Positions 32,376-41,023 of a DNA stretch of 64,000 bases are shown here, piece after piece. Positions within the stretch are counted from its first letter, which is position 1, and the number at the start of each line of letters is the position of its first letter. Made by a program: the position numbers and the translations under genes. Below the pieces are notes generated by a model. It did no database searches and was not told where the DNA came from. It saw only the letters and a program-made list of their open reading frames with translations. Source of the stretch: Robertmurraya korlensis (lineage in GTDB: Bacteria > Bacillota > Bacilli > Bacillales > Cytobacillaceae); the NCBI RefSeq assembly GCF_023715225.1, contig NZ_JAMBNS010000012.1, forward strand, positions 1 to 64,000. The letters are read 5' to 3'.

Positions 32376-33335
32376 TTATTTAAGTGCTGCTTTTACTTCT
32401 TCTACCATCGATTTTGTTGATTGAACACCATTTCCTGCGATGTACCAGTTCACTGCATCTAGGTAAATAATCTTTCCATTTTTATATGCGCTTGTTTTCT
32501 TCACTAACTCATTTTCAATCGTTTCTTTTGCCCCCACTTCTCCACCAACAGCAGCAGAGCGATCGATAACAAAAATCACATCTGGATTTTTCTCTAGAAT
32601 GTATTCAAATGTAATGCTTTGACCGTGTTGAGATACTTCAATATTTTCATCTACCGCTTTAAAGCCAAACACATCATGTACAAATCCATAGCGTGAGCTT
32701 GGTCCGTATGCACTTACTTTTCCTTCATTTGCTAATAAAATTAATGCTTTGCTTTCTGAAGCAGAAGCTTCCTTGTTAAGCTCTTCGATGCTTGCTTTTA
32801 ACTCATCCATTTTCGAAGCAAGTACATCTTCCTTTTCAAAAATTTCAGCTAAAAGCTCAAAGTTCTTTTCAAGAGAAGACATATAGTTTGTATAGTCAAC
32901 ATCAATAAATACGGTTGGTGCGATCTCTGCAAATTGATCATATAGTTCTGCTTGTCTTGCAGAAATAAAGATCACGTCTGGCTCTAAGTGATGAATCGCT
33001 TCAAAGTCAGGCTCTTTTAAGCCTCCCACATTCGTATATTCAGAACCAGCATATTTTTCTAAGCTTTTTGGTACAACTGCTTGTGGAACTCCAGCCACTT
33101 CTACACCAAATGCATCTAACGTATCAAGAACACCAAAATCAAATACTACTACCTTCTTAGGGCTCTTCTCTACAGTCACTTCCCCATATTCGTGAGTAAT
33201 CGTTACCTCTTTTGATTCTTCTTCTGTTTTTTCTCCTTCAGTGCTAGCAGTCGTGCTTGCTTCCTCTTTGCCACTACATGCAGCTAATAAGAAAAGCATT
33301 GTGAAAATAAGAGAAAATAAACCTAACTTTTTCAT
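32376..33335 (-). CDS. yclQ: siderophore-binding lipoprotein (YclQ/petrobactin-type)
   Basis: A 319-residue periplasmic-binding-type lipoprotein: signal with lipobox LLAACSG (Cys20), a Ser/Thr/Glu-rich linker, then the two lobes of a siderophore binder (KKVVVFDFGVLDTLDAFGV, PDFEAIHHLEPDVIFIS, VSQHGQSITFEYILEKNPDV, WYIAGNGVQSTKSMVEEV). It is last in a yclN-O-P-Q order, and B. subtilis YclQ binds petrobactin and its precursor. Ligand here is inferred from family and operon. Regulated from the Fur box upstream of yclN. Confidence 0.88.
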   Translation of the reverse strand: MKKLGLFSLIFTMLFLLAACSGKEEASTTASTEGEKTEEESKEVTITHEYGEVTVEKSPKKVVVFDFGVLDTLDAFGVEVAGVPQAVVPKSLEKYAGSEYTNVGGLKEPDFEAIHHLEPDVIFISARQAELYDQFAEIAPTVFIDVDYTNYMSSLEKNFELLAEIFEKEDVLASKMDELKASIEELNKEASASESKALILLANEGKVSAYGPSSRYGFVHDVFGFKAVDENIEVSQHGQSITFEYILEKNPDVIFVIDRSAAVGGEVGAKETIENELVKKTSAYKNGKIIYLDAVNWYIAGNGVQSTKSMVEEVKAALK

Positions 33336-33350
33336 CTTTCTATCCCCTTT

Positions 33351-34112
33351 TTATGAATTAAAGTACACGCAGATTCGGCAATTGTTCATTTCTTGAATCG
33401 GAATATCCATATCATAAATTTCTTTCAACGCTTTTGATTGGATAATCTCATTTGTTGGTCCATCCTTTACGACCTTACCATCCTTTAGAGCAACGATACG
33501 GTCCGAATAGACAGAAGCAAAATTAATATCATGAAGAACGATCACGACCGTTTTTCCAAGTTCATCCACTAGACGGCGTAAAATTTTCATAATCTGAACC
33601 GAATGCTTCATATCCAGATTATTTAGTGGCTCATCCAGTAAGATATACTCGGTGTCTTGGGCAATAACCATCGCTATAAAAGCTCGTTGCTTTTGTCCTC
33701 CTGACAGCTCATCTAAATATCTGTCTTCCATCTCCTTTAACGCCATGTATTCAATGGCTTGATCAACCATTTTCTCATCCTCAGCCGTTAAGCGACCTTT
33801 TGAATAAGGGAAGCGACCGAATGAAACCAACTCACGAATCGTTAAACGCACATTCATATAGTTCGATTGCTTTAAGATCGATACAATTTTTGAAAAATCA
33901 TTGGACTTCATCTTTTTTATATTCGATTGATCAATGAGTACCTCACCTGTATCTGCATCCAAAAGGCGACTAACCATTGATAACAGAGTGGACTTTCCTG
34001 CTCCGTTCGGGCCGATAAAAGAAGTAATCTTTCCTCTGTGAATCGAGACCGTTACATCTTCTACGACTTTCTTTTTTCCATAAAACTTCGAAAGTGCTTG
34101 AACTTGAATCAA
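33351..34112 (-). CDS. yclP: siderophore ABC transporter ATPase (YclP-like)
   Basis: A 253-residue ABC ATPase of the FecE/FepC type: Walker A GPNGAGKST, signature LSGGQKQR, Walker B YILLDEPLNNLD and switch His in VIVLHDINFA. It energises import through YclN/YclO. The start appears to be TTG at 34112, overlapping the yclO stop in TTGA; AAAGGAG lies 11 bases upstream. The C terminus ends in a short tail NNCRICVYFNS. Confidence 0.93.
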   Translation of the reverse strand: MIQVQALSKFYGKKKVVEDVTVSIHRGKITSFIGPNGAGKSTLLSMVSRLLDADTGEVLIDQSNIKKMKSNDFSKIVSILKQSNYMNVRLTIRELVSFGRFPYSKGRLTAEDEKMVDQAIEYMALKEMEDRYLDELSGGQKQRAFIAMVIAQDTEYILLDEPLNNLDMKHSVQIMKILRRLVDELGKTVVIVLHDINFASVYSDRIVALKDGKVVKDGPTNEIIQSKALKEIYDMDIPIQEMNNCRICVYFNS

Positions 34113-35059
34113 GATGATCGACTCTCCTTTAGCAGTAAATAAATGAAGTACACGCCACCAATGAAGTTAATAATGACGCTAAGTGTCGTTGAAAATGTAA
34201 AGACTCTTTCTACCACCCATTGGCCACCAACAAGGGCAATGATACTAATCAAACCCGCTCCGCTGATCAGAATTTTGTGTTTATAGGTTCCAAACAACTG
34301 ATAAGACAGGTTCGCTACAATCAATCCAAAAAACGTAATCGGACCGACAAGTGCCGTTGAGACGGAAATAAACACCGCCACAAGTATGAGCATTTTCTTT
34401 ACTAATGAATCATAATTAACTCCTAAATTTACAGCGTTATCCCTACCTAGAGACAGTACATCTAAATACGTTGTATATCGCCAAGCATAAAGAATTAACA
34501 ATCCTATAATCCCAATCGCAATCCACAAAATATCGGTATTAATATTATTAAAACTTGCAAACATTCGATCTTGTACAATTTGGAATTCATTCGGATCAAT
34601 CAATACCTGTAAAAATGTCGAAATACTTGAGAAAAAGGTTCCTACAATAATTCCAATCAACAATAAGAAGTAGATTGGTTGATTCCCTTTCTTAAAAAGA
34701 AATCGATAGAGTAATAGCGCAAAGACAATCATCGCTACCACTGATATTCCGAAATTCACTTGCTTGTTCGTCACCGTGACATGAGTTGAACCCAGGAAGA
34801 AAATAATGACGGTTTGGATAAGCATATAAAGGGAGTCTAGCCCCATAATGCTCGGAGTTAAGATTCGGTTGTGGGTAATCGTTTGAAATACGACCGTGGA
34901 ATAAGCGATCGCCACCCCAGTTACAATCATGGCTACTACCTTAGTTCCTCTTCTTGGAAGAGCATAATCATAGCTTCCATTCAAATCATGAAATAAATAA
35001 AGAGCACAAACGGCTATTGCAGCCACAGTCAGTAATATATTCTTGGTTGAGTTACGCAT
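34109..35059 (-). CDS. yclO: siderophore ABC transporter permease (YclO-like)
   Basis: A 316-residue FecCD-type permease with eight or more membrane helices. Typical elements: LTPSIMGLDSLYMLIQTVIIF, the cytoplasmic coupling region LGRDNAVNLGVNYDSL and GPITFFGLIVANLSYQLFG near the C terminus. The start is placed at 35059 because CGGAGGA lies just upstream; it overlaps the yclN stop by 8 bases. It pairs with YclN to form the membrane channel. Confidence 0.9.
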   Translation of the reverse strand: MRNSTKNILLTVAAIAVCALYLFHDLNGSYDYALPRRGTKVVAMIVTGVAIAYSTVVFQTITHNRILTPSIMGLDSLYMLIQTVIIFFLGSTHVTVTNKQVNFGISVVAMIVFALLLYRFLFKKGNQPIYFLLLIGIIVGTFFSSISTFLQVLIDPNEFQIVQDRMFASFNNINTDILWIAIGIIGLLILYAWRYTTYLDVLSLGRDNAVNLGVNYDSLVKKMLILVAVFISVSTALVGPITFFGLIVANLSYQLFGTYKHKILISGAGLISIIALVGGQWVVERVFTFSTTLSVIINFIGGVYFIYLLLKESRSS

Positions 35060-36002
35060 ACGCCTTCCTCCGGAACAACAAGAATAGGAAGATTCCACTG
35101 CCGATCACACCGACCATTAAAGAGATTGAAATCTCATATGGATAAATAAGGACTCGGCCAAGAATATCAGTTACTAAAAGAAAGTTTGCTCCCAGTAACG
35201 CCGTATGTGGCAAGGTCTTTTGCAAATGATCCCCTTTGAAAATTGAAATAATATTCGGAATAATTAACCCTAAAAAAGGGATAACCCCGACTGTAAGAAC
35301 CACTGTCACCGTAATAAGAGCCACTAATACCAACCCTATATTCACGATTCGCTTATAGGCAAGACCCAGGTTTTTGGAAAAATCCTCCCCCATCCCAGCA
35401 ACCGTGAACCGATTAGCATACAAGTAAGCTACTAATAACACCGGTATACTTATGTACAACAGTTCGTAGCGGCCTTTCATAATCATTGAAAAATCTCCCT
35501 GTAGCCATGCTGACATATTCTGAATCACATCAGCCCGATACGCAAAGAACGTAGCAACCGATGATAAAATATTTCCGAACATGAGTCCGACCAACGGGAT
35601 AAATATAGCATCCTTGAACTTGATTCTGTCCAGGATTTGCATAAATAAGAAAGTCCCTGCTAGAGCGAAAGCAAAGGCGATTCCCATCTTTTGAAGCATC
35701 GTTGCATTCGTAAAAAATAGCATCGATACGAGAATTCCTAGCCTTGTTGCATCTAATGTTCCAGCGGTTGTCGGAGAAACAAATTTGTTTCTACTTAATT
35801 GCTGCATAATCAAACCAGCAATACTCATCCCTGCTCCAGCTAGCAAAATAGAAATTAACCTTGGAACGCGACTAATTAAAAAGATCTCAGTTTCTTCTGA
35901 TTGAAAGTCAAGTAACATCTTTGGAGAAATGCTGCTTACCCCTACAAAAAGAGATAGAACTGAAAGAATAAGTAACGCGAGTAGTAAATATCGTTTCTTC
36001 AT
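35052..36002 (-). CDS. yclN: siderophore ABC transporter permease (YclN-like)
   Basis: A 316-residue FecCD-type permease, first gene of the operon. Recognisable segments: AGAGMSIAGLIMQQLSRNKF (family signature), SPTTAGTLDATRLGIL, LVGLMFGNILSSVATFFAYR, and GVIPFLGLIIPNIISIFKGD. GAGGAG lies 5 bases before the ATG. A strong Fur box lies 31-45 bases upstream, so expression should rise in iron starvation. Confidence 0.92.
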   Translation of the reverse strand: MKKRYLLLALLILSVLSLFVGVSSISPKMLLDFQSEETEIFLISRVPRLISILLAGAGMSIAGLIMQQLSRNKFVSPTTAGTLDATRLGILVSMLFFTNATMLQKMGIAFAFALAGTFLFMQILDRIKFKDAIFIPLVGLMFGNILSSVATFFAYRADVIQNMSAWLQGDFSMIMKGRYELLYISIPVLLVAYLYANRFTVAGMGEDFSKNLGLAYKRIVNIGLVLVALITVTVVLTVGVIPFLGLIIPNIISIFKGDHLQKTLPHTALLGANFLLVTDILGRVLIYPYEISISLMVGVIGSGIFLFLLFRRKAYA

Positions 36003-36032
36003 CGGCTCTCCTCTTTTTCAAGTATCTAATAA

Positions 36033-36047
36033 TGAGAATCATTATCA
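36033..36047. promoter_or_regulatory. Fur box controlling yclNOPQ
   Basis: TGAGAATCATTATCA matches the Bacillus 7-1-7 Fur site TGATAATNATTATCA at all but one defined base. It lies immediately upstream of yclN. Confidence 0.85.
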
Positions 36048-36090
36048 CAAGATCTATCTTATATTTATAGAGAAATAGTGTCAACCTAAA

Positions 36091-36105
36091 TGAGAATCTT
36101 TTTCA
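36091..36105. promoter_or_regulatory. second, weaker Fur box
   Basis: TGAGAATCTTTTTCA matches the same consensus at 11 of 14 defined positions. It lies 44 bases beyond the first box, between yclN and the divergent hssR, and could affect either. Confidence 0.45.
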
Positions 36106-36213
36106 TATAAAATTGAAAATTTACCCAAATCCACACCCAGCTCTGTAAAAATAAAGACAAGTAAGGTACCCTAAGCTTATAAGAAGATGATTAATTGCAT
36201 AGGAGTATCTCAA

Positions 36214-36891
36214 ATGACCAACATTCTAATTGTTGATGATGACATCAATATTTTAAAGCTTCTCGATGTTCAGCTATCGGAGGCTGGGTACCAAGTATTC
36301 GAAGCTCAGGATGGTATACAAGCTTTAAGGATCTTAAGTCAGATAACATGTGATTTAGCCGTTGTTGATGTGATGATGCCATATATGGACGGTTATGCCT
36401 TAACGAAAGAGATTCGAAATAAGCATGATATTCCTATCATCCTTTTAACAGCTAAAAATCAAATTGAGGATAAGGAACAAGGTTTTCATTCTGGGACCGA
36501 TGATTATCTTGTTAAGCCTTTTGAACCGAGAGAACTACTCTTCCGTATTAAGGCTTTGCTTCGGCGTTATGACAAACAATCGGATGGATCGATTATTCGT
36601 GTAGGAGATACGATCATAAATAAAAAAAGCTATGAAGTTCAAATTGGTAGTCGCACGATCCTACTACCCTTAAAGGAGTTCGAGCTATTGTATTTTTTAA
36701 TTTCAAGTCCTAAGCAAGTATTTTCCCGAGATCATCTCATAGAACATATTTGGGGTTTGGATTATGAAGGAGATGAACGAACGGTAGATGTTCATATAAA
36801 AAGGTTAAGGGAACGTTTTTCAAAATTGACTGAGGATTTTCAAATTAAGACTGTGCGTGGAATTGGATATTTATTGGAGACAAAACGGTGA
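36214..36891 (+). CDS. hssR: heme-responsive response regulator HssR
   Basis: A 225-residue OmpR-type regulator: receiver domain with acidic pocket VDDD (8-10), phosphoacceptor Asp52 in VVDVMMPYMDG, and Lys in VKPFEPRELL; then a winged helix ending YEGDERTVDVHIKRLRERF and TVRGIGYLLE. It resembles S. aureus HssR closely, including SGTDDY, and sits in an hss-hrt cassette. The ATG at 36214 has TAGGAG 8 bases upstream. Its stop overlaps the hssS start (TGATG). Confidence 0.85.
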   Translation: MTNILIVDDDINILKLLDVQLSEAGYQVFEAQDGIQALRILSQITCDLAVVDVMMPYMDGYALTKEIRNKHDIPIILLTAKNQIEDKEQGFHSGTDDYLVKPFEPRELLFRIKALLRRYDKQSDGSIIRVGDTIINKKSYEVQIGSRTILLPLKEFELLYFLISSPKQVFSRDHLIEHIWGLDYEGDERTVDVHIKRLRERFSKLTEDFQIKTVRGIGYLLETKR

Positions 36892-38270
36892 TGAAATCTC
36901 TTTATGTGAAATTTGTTGTGATTACCATTGGTATTATGATTTTTAGTGGAATACTCGCTTTTTTTATCTCTAATACTTATTATCAGCAAAAGTTAAAACC
37001 TTCTAATGATCAAAAAAACACAGTAATTGCCCTAGAGATCGCTGCATTTGTTGAAGAACATCCGAATGTCCATTTCAAGGAGTACTTAGAAAACCTTTCT
37101 GCCATTGGATATCAAATGTACTTAGTAGATTCTTCTGGAAGGGAATCTTATTATGGAGCACCATTTAGAGAAAAAACTCTTTCTGCTTCCACTATTGAGC
37201 AAGTATTTCATGGTGATATTTATCATGGAATTCGTCAATTTCCCAAAAAAACGTTTGTGACAGGTTTTTTTGCAAATGAATTAAAGAATACGATTGGTGT
37301 CCCATTGACTCATAATGGAATGAATTACGCTCTTTTTATTAGACCTGATATTAAGCTTCTTTTTAATGAGATGCATATTTTATTCGGCTGGCTTCTTGCC
37401 TTAATGATTATTTTAAGCATCGTGATGGTAGTGATCAGTACGAAATATTTAGTGAAACCGATCTCTAAATTAACCGTTGCCACAAAGTCATTATCAACTG
37501 GAAACTTTAATGTGGAACTTGATATTGATCGTCGTGATGAATTAGGAGAACTCTCTCATAGTTTCTTACAAATGTCGCGTAAATTAGAACAATTGGATGA
37601 GATGAGAAAGGAATTCATATCAAACATTTCTCATGATATACAATCACCACTATCTAATATAAAAGGGTATACCAATCTATTGGAAAAGGAATCCCTGAGT
37701 AATAAAGAGAAAACACAATATATCTCTGTCATAAATGGTGAAATTAGTCGTCTTTCTAGGTTAACTAAACAATTATTACTTCTTGCCTCCTTAGATCGCG
37801 ATGAAGATATTTTGAAGAAAAGACCATTCAATGTGGCACTGCAGATAAAGGAACTGGTCCGAAATTATCAATGGGTAATAAATGAAAAAGGGATGATGCT
37901 TGGCTATTCCTTGCCAGATACCGAAATCATCGGTGACCCCTCTTTATTGAATACAGTATGGGATAATTTGTTAACAAATGCCATGAAGTATAATAAAGCT
38001 GATGGCAGTATTGAGATATTGATTGAAGAAAGAGACAACTCGATATGGGTAATCTTTGAAGATACAGGAATAGGATTGAATCATAAGGAAGTAGAGAGGA
38101 TCTTCGACCGCTTTTATCGGGCAGATATCGCACGCACGCGTTCTGTGGATGGGACAGGACTTGGCCTCTCGATAGTAGCTACAATTGTTAAACTGCATGG
38201 TGGTTCTATTCATGTAAATAGTAAAGAAAATGAAGGGACCACTTTTGTTGTTGAATTACCTATAAGTTAG
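36891..38270 (+). CDS. hssS: heme-sensing histidine kinase HssS
   Basis: A 459-residue kinase. Two membrane helices (about 7-28 and 163-186) bracket an extracellular sensor of about 135 residues. The sensor shares distinctive words with S. aureus HssS: SYYGAPFREKTLS, YHGIRQF, TFVTGFFANE and FIRPDI. HAMP follows, then the phosphoacceptor His in FISNISHDIQSPLSN, N box DNLLTNAMKYN, G1 FEDTGIGL and G2 DGTGLGLSIV. It senses toxic heme exposure and phosphorylates HssR. Translation is coupled to hssR through a one-base overlap. Confidence 0.87.
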   Translation: MKSLYVKFVVITIGIMIFSGILAFFISNTYYQQKLKPSNDQKNTVIALEIAAFVEEHPNVHFKEYLENLSAIGYQMYLVDSSGRESYYGAPFREKTLSASTIEQVFHGDIYHGIRQFPKKTFVTGFFANELKNTIGVPLTHNGMNYALFIRPDIKLLFNEMHILFGWLLALMIILSIVMVVISTKYLVKPISKLTVATKSLSTGNFNVELDIDRRDELGELSHSFLQMSRKLEQLDEMRKEFISNISHDIQSPLSNIKGYTNLLEKESLSNKEKTQYISVINGEISRLSRLTKQLLLLASLDRDEDILKKRPFNVALQIKELVRNYQWVINEKGMMLGYSLPDTEIIGDPSLLNTVWDNLLTNAMKYNKADGSIEILIEERDNSIWVIFEDTGIGLNHKEVERIFDRFYRADIARTRSVDGTGLGLSIVATIVKLHGGSIHVNSKENEGTTFVVELPIS

Positions 38271-38285
38271 TATGATCTTTCGATT

Positions 38286-38328
38286 GTGTCAGGCATTACC
38301 CACTGGTGATGTCTGACACTTTTTTTTG
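38286..38328 (+). terminator. terminator between hssS and hrtB
   Basis: An 11-bp stem (GTGTCAGGCAT/ATGTCTGACAC, one G-U) with inner pairing of ACC and GGT, followed by TTTTTTTT. The arms resemble the GTGTCAGGCACC words common in Bacillus intergenic repeats. It makes hrtBA a separate transcription unit. Confidence 0.9.
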
Positions 38329-38362
38329 TAAAGTATGCTCCCAAAAAATTTGTAACTTGTTA

Positions 38363-38380
38363 TTCATCCTCCGTTCATAT
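38363..38380 (+). promoter_or_regulatory. probable HssR direct repeat upstream of hrtB
   Basis: TATTCATCC and CGTTCATAT place TTCAT twice, 11 bases apart (38363 and 38374), one helical turn. OmpR-type regulators bind such direct repeats, and GTTCATATT repeats have been described for S. aureus HssR. It lies 46 bases before the hrtB start codon. Confidence 0.5.
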
Positions 38381-38425
38381 AAAAACGATAGACTATGGAT
38401 GTCAAAAGAGATGGGAGGAGATTAC

Positions 38426-39460
38426 ATGAACATGGCATGGAAAGAAATGAAAAAAAATAAAGTAAAGTTTTTCATATTAGGTTCCATCGTTTTTCTAATT
38501 AGTTTGTTAACATTTATGATTTCTGGTTTGGCCAATGGATTATCACAAGATAATGCTGCATTAATTAAAGACTTGCCAAACGGACAATTTTATATGAATA
38601 CAGATGCAGAGGAAACTTATAATCTATCGAGAATCGACCGTAGTATGCAAGACCAAATATTACATGAACAAAAGGATGCTGTTGCACTCTCCATACAAAT
38701 GGGCTTTTTAAATGATGAGAAGGATAAGCATCACAGCGTTGCTTTTGTTACATCTACTAACTCCAAATTGTTTAAACATGTGAATCGCGGGGAAATCGTA
38801 CTTGATCGCACATTCGAGGAAGCAGGTATCCAGGTGGGAGATACCTTAACAAATAATCAGTATAGTGGCAAGTTTGTGATTAAAGGTTTTGTAGACCAAA
38901 AGAAATATAGTCATGCCCCTGTGGCTTATATAAATATAGAGGATTACAAAGAGATGTACCGAGTGGAAGACATGCAGTTGGTTTTCATACCAGGAGGAGA
39001 CTCATCACAGGAATTCACTGGATTACAATCTTTTTCAAATAAGGAATTCCTCCAAACCATTCCGAGTTACAGTGCAGAACAAACGTCTTTAAATATGATT
39101 ATATGGTTCTTAGTGGTAATTAGTGGAATGCTGTTTGCTATCTTTTTCTACATGATGAACGTTCAAAAAATAGGTCTATACGGTATTTTAAAAGCGATAG
39201 GGGTAAAAACGAGCACCTTGTTTCACATGATGTGGACACAGATGTTGTTTATTACGATCATTGCACTTGTTCTATCTGTTACGCTTAGTCAAGTCTTTAA
39301 TTTGATTGCACCAAATGGAATGCCTTTTAGCTTATCTACTGAAACAACTTTGCAATTGTCGTTTGTTTTCATAATGATTGGATTTTTGGGAGCTACGCTA
39401 TCAGGTATACAAATTAAAAAAGTAGCACCATTACAAGCGATTCAACAAGGAGAGATTTAG
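38426..39460 (+). CDS. hrtB: heme efflux permease HrtB
   Basis: A 344-residue FtsX/MacB-type permease: an N-terminal helix (residues 16-36), a large extracellular domain (about 37-235), and three C-terminal helices, with GLYGILKAIGVKTSTLFHMM and a final KVAPLQAIQQGE. It aligns by eye with S. aureus HrtB (start MKLAWKE versus MNMAWKE here). HrtBA removes excess heme from the membrane. The ATG at 38426 has GGAGG 7 bases upstream. One base separates it from hrtA; gene order is B then A, unlike S. aureus hrtAB. Confidence 0.85.
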   Translation: MNMAWKEMKKNKVKFFILGSIVFLISLLTFMISGLANGLSQDNAALIKDLPNGQFYMNTDAEETYNLSRIDRSMQDQILHEQKDAVALSIQMGFLNDEKDKHHSVAFVTSTNSKLFKHVNRGEIVLDRTFEEAGIQVGDTLTNNQYSGKFVIKGFVDQKKYSHAPVAYINIEDYKEMYRVEDMQLVFIPGGDSSQEFTGLQSFSNKEFLQTIPSYSAEQTSLNMIIWFLVVISGMLFAIFFYMMNVQKIGLYGILKAIGVKTSTLFHMMWTQMLFITIIALVLSVTLSQVFNLIAPNGMPFSLSTETTLQLSFVFIMIGFLGATLSGIQIKKVAPLQAIQQGEI

Positions 39461-39461
39461 G

Positions 39462-40136
39462 ATGGCCATCTTTACTATGGAAGAAGTTCGAAAAACATTT
39501 ACTAATGGAGAAGTGCATGAAGAAGTACTAAAAGGAATAAACCTATCGCTTAGAGAAGGTGAGATAACCGCATTAGTAGGTGCATCAGGTTCTGGGAAAA
39601 GTACACTCCTTACCATAGCAGCAGGGCTTCAACCCGCATCAGATGGACGAGTACGATTTGAAGGCAAAAATATGACTACCATGAGTTCAGAACAAGTCCG
39701 GAAAATACGAGCAAGTAAATTTGGGTTCGTTTTTCAATTTGCACATCTCGTTCCTTTTCTTACAATTGAAGAACAACTGTTACTGATGCTGGAGGTTTCT
39801 GATTCGAAAACTAAGAAATTTGAACAAAAAAGTGAGATTACCAACCTTCTAAAATTAGTTGGAATGGAACATCGAAGACATGCTTATCCGTCCTCCTTAT
39901 CGGGCGGGGAAAAACAACGGGTTGCCATTGCTCGTGCAATCATCCATAAACCTAAAGTTCTCTTCGCAGACGAACCGACGGCAAGCTTAGATTCAAAAAG
40001 GTCTAAAGAGGTTTTGTCGTTAATCCGAGATTTAACTAAAACGCTAAACATCACGACCTTAATGGTTACCCATGATGAAGAAATGTTAACTTATGCTGAT
40101 CATATCATTAAAATGAGCGATGGACAGATTGTGTAG
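39462..40136 (+). CDS. hrtA: heme efflux ABC ATPase HrtA
   Basis: A 224-residue ABC ATPase of the MacB/LolD type: Walker A GASGSGKST, Q-loop FVFQFAHLVPFL, signature LSGGEKQRV, Walker B VLFADEPTASLD and switch His in MVTHDEEML. The words match S. aureus HrtA (FQSSHLVPYL, LSGGEKQRVAI). It powers HrtB. AAGGAG sits at the hrtB end. A strong terminator follows. Confidence 0.88.
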   Translation: MAIFTMEEVRKTFTNGEVHEEVLKGINLSLREGEITALVGASGSGKSTLLTIAAGLQPASDGRVRFEGKNMTTMSSEQVRKIRASKFGFVFQFAHLVPFLTIEEQLLLMLEVSDSKTKKFEQKSEITNLLKLVGMEHRRHAYPSSLSGGEKQRVAIARAIIHKPKVLFADEPTASLDSKRSKEVLSLIRDLTKTLNITTLMVTHDEEMLTYADHIIKMSDGQIV

Positions 40137-40180
40137 AGAAAAAGGGGTACTGATCCAAGCAGGATTAGTACCCCTTTTTG
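40137..40180. terminator. bidirectional terminator after hrtA
   Basis: AAAAAGGGGTACTGATCC pairs with GGATTAGTACCCCTTTTT (one mismatch) around AAGCA; it serves hrtA and possibly the convergent DinB-type gene. Confidence 0.9.
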
Positions 40181-40212
40181 TTAAAGGAAACGCACAGCAC
40201 TCCCTATGAGAA

Positions 40213-40719
40213 CTACAGCTTTGCATTTGTAATATGTGCAAGATGATGATTTCCGTGCCATGCGTACAAACCAATATTTTTCTCCACTGACACGATACCT
40301 GAATCTGGATGTACAAAGGTTCGTTTCAATTCTTTATCACTTACTTCTTTTAATAGTGTAACCAATCTTGTGTGAACAGCCTCAATAAGTGTTAAAGACA
40401 CTTCAACCGGTAGCTTCGAATCTTCTAACTCCGCCCATCTCGCTTCCTCGTAAGGCTTAATGACTGGACTGTCTTCAGTCAAAGCCAGCTTAAAACGTAT
40501 ATATGCGTTCATATGGCTATCTGCAATATGGTGCACCACCTGCCGAATTGTCCAACCTCCCTCACGGTAAGGGGCATCTAGCTGTTCATTACTTAAGGCA
40601 GAAACAGCTTCTCTTAGCTTTTTAGGCAAGCTTGCGATTTCCTCAATCCAGTGAAGTGTTAATGTTCTATTGATGTCTCCCTCTACCTGAAACGTCCCAA
40701 TCGGGTATCTCTCATCCAT
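40213..40719 (-). CDS. DinB-superfamily YfiT/BstA-type putative thiol transferase
   Basis: A 168-residue DinB-like four-helix protein of the YfiT group. The metal-binding histidines are visible: one in RQVVHHIADSHMN and two in WHGNHHLAHI near the C terminus. YfiT-type proteins in bacilli have been described as metal-dependent hydrolases and as bacillithiol S-transferases; the precise substrate is unknown. Start at 40719 (ATG) is set by GGGGAGAGG upstream, rather than a TTG two codons earlier. Confidence 0.82.
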   Translation of the reverse strand: MDERYPIGTFQVEGDINRTLTLHWIEEIASLPKKLREAVSALSNEQLDAPYREGGWTIRQVVHHIADSHMNAYIRFKLALTEDSPVIKPYEEARWAELEDSKLPVEVSLTLIEAVHTRLVTLLKEVSDKELKRTFVHPDSGIVSVEKNIGLYAWHGNHHLAHITNAKL

Positions 40720-40743
40720 CTTCAACCTCTCCCCATCACCTAT

Positions 40744-40926
40744 TTATTTATCCGCTTGATCTGAAGTTCCTTTCTCCACACCTGAACTAGGGCCATGCTT
40801 TACACCTTTACTTTTATATGGTTTTGCATTCTTCGCTTTTTTGGCTCCAGCCTGCCAACGCGTCCAGCCTTTTTTCCCCGTACCTTTTCCTACTCCACTC
40901 TTGCTCTTTGCTTTTACTTTCGCCAA
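40744..40926 (-). CDS. small basic DUF3934-like protein
   Basis: Sixty residues, strongly basic: GVGKGTGKKGWTRWQAGAKK then AKNAKPYKSKG. The G-x-G-x-K-G-W-T-R-W-Q core resembles DUF3934 small proteins of Bacillaceae as I recall them. Translation seems to start at TTG (40926), with TGGAG 9 bases upstream and no better codon. Function unknown; composition suggests nucleic acid or ribosome contact. Confidence 0.65.
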   Translation of the reverse strand: MAKVKAKSKSGVGKGTGKKGWTRWQAGAKKAKNAKPYKSKGVKHGPSSGVEKGTSDQADK

Positions 40927-41023
40927 TTCGTATCACTCCATTGTTATTCTAACTTATATTATAGACTAGTTTTATCCTGTTGGAGGAGGATATGCTGAGA
41001 TTTCCTATTTAGAGTGGACGAAA

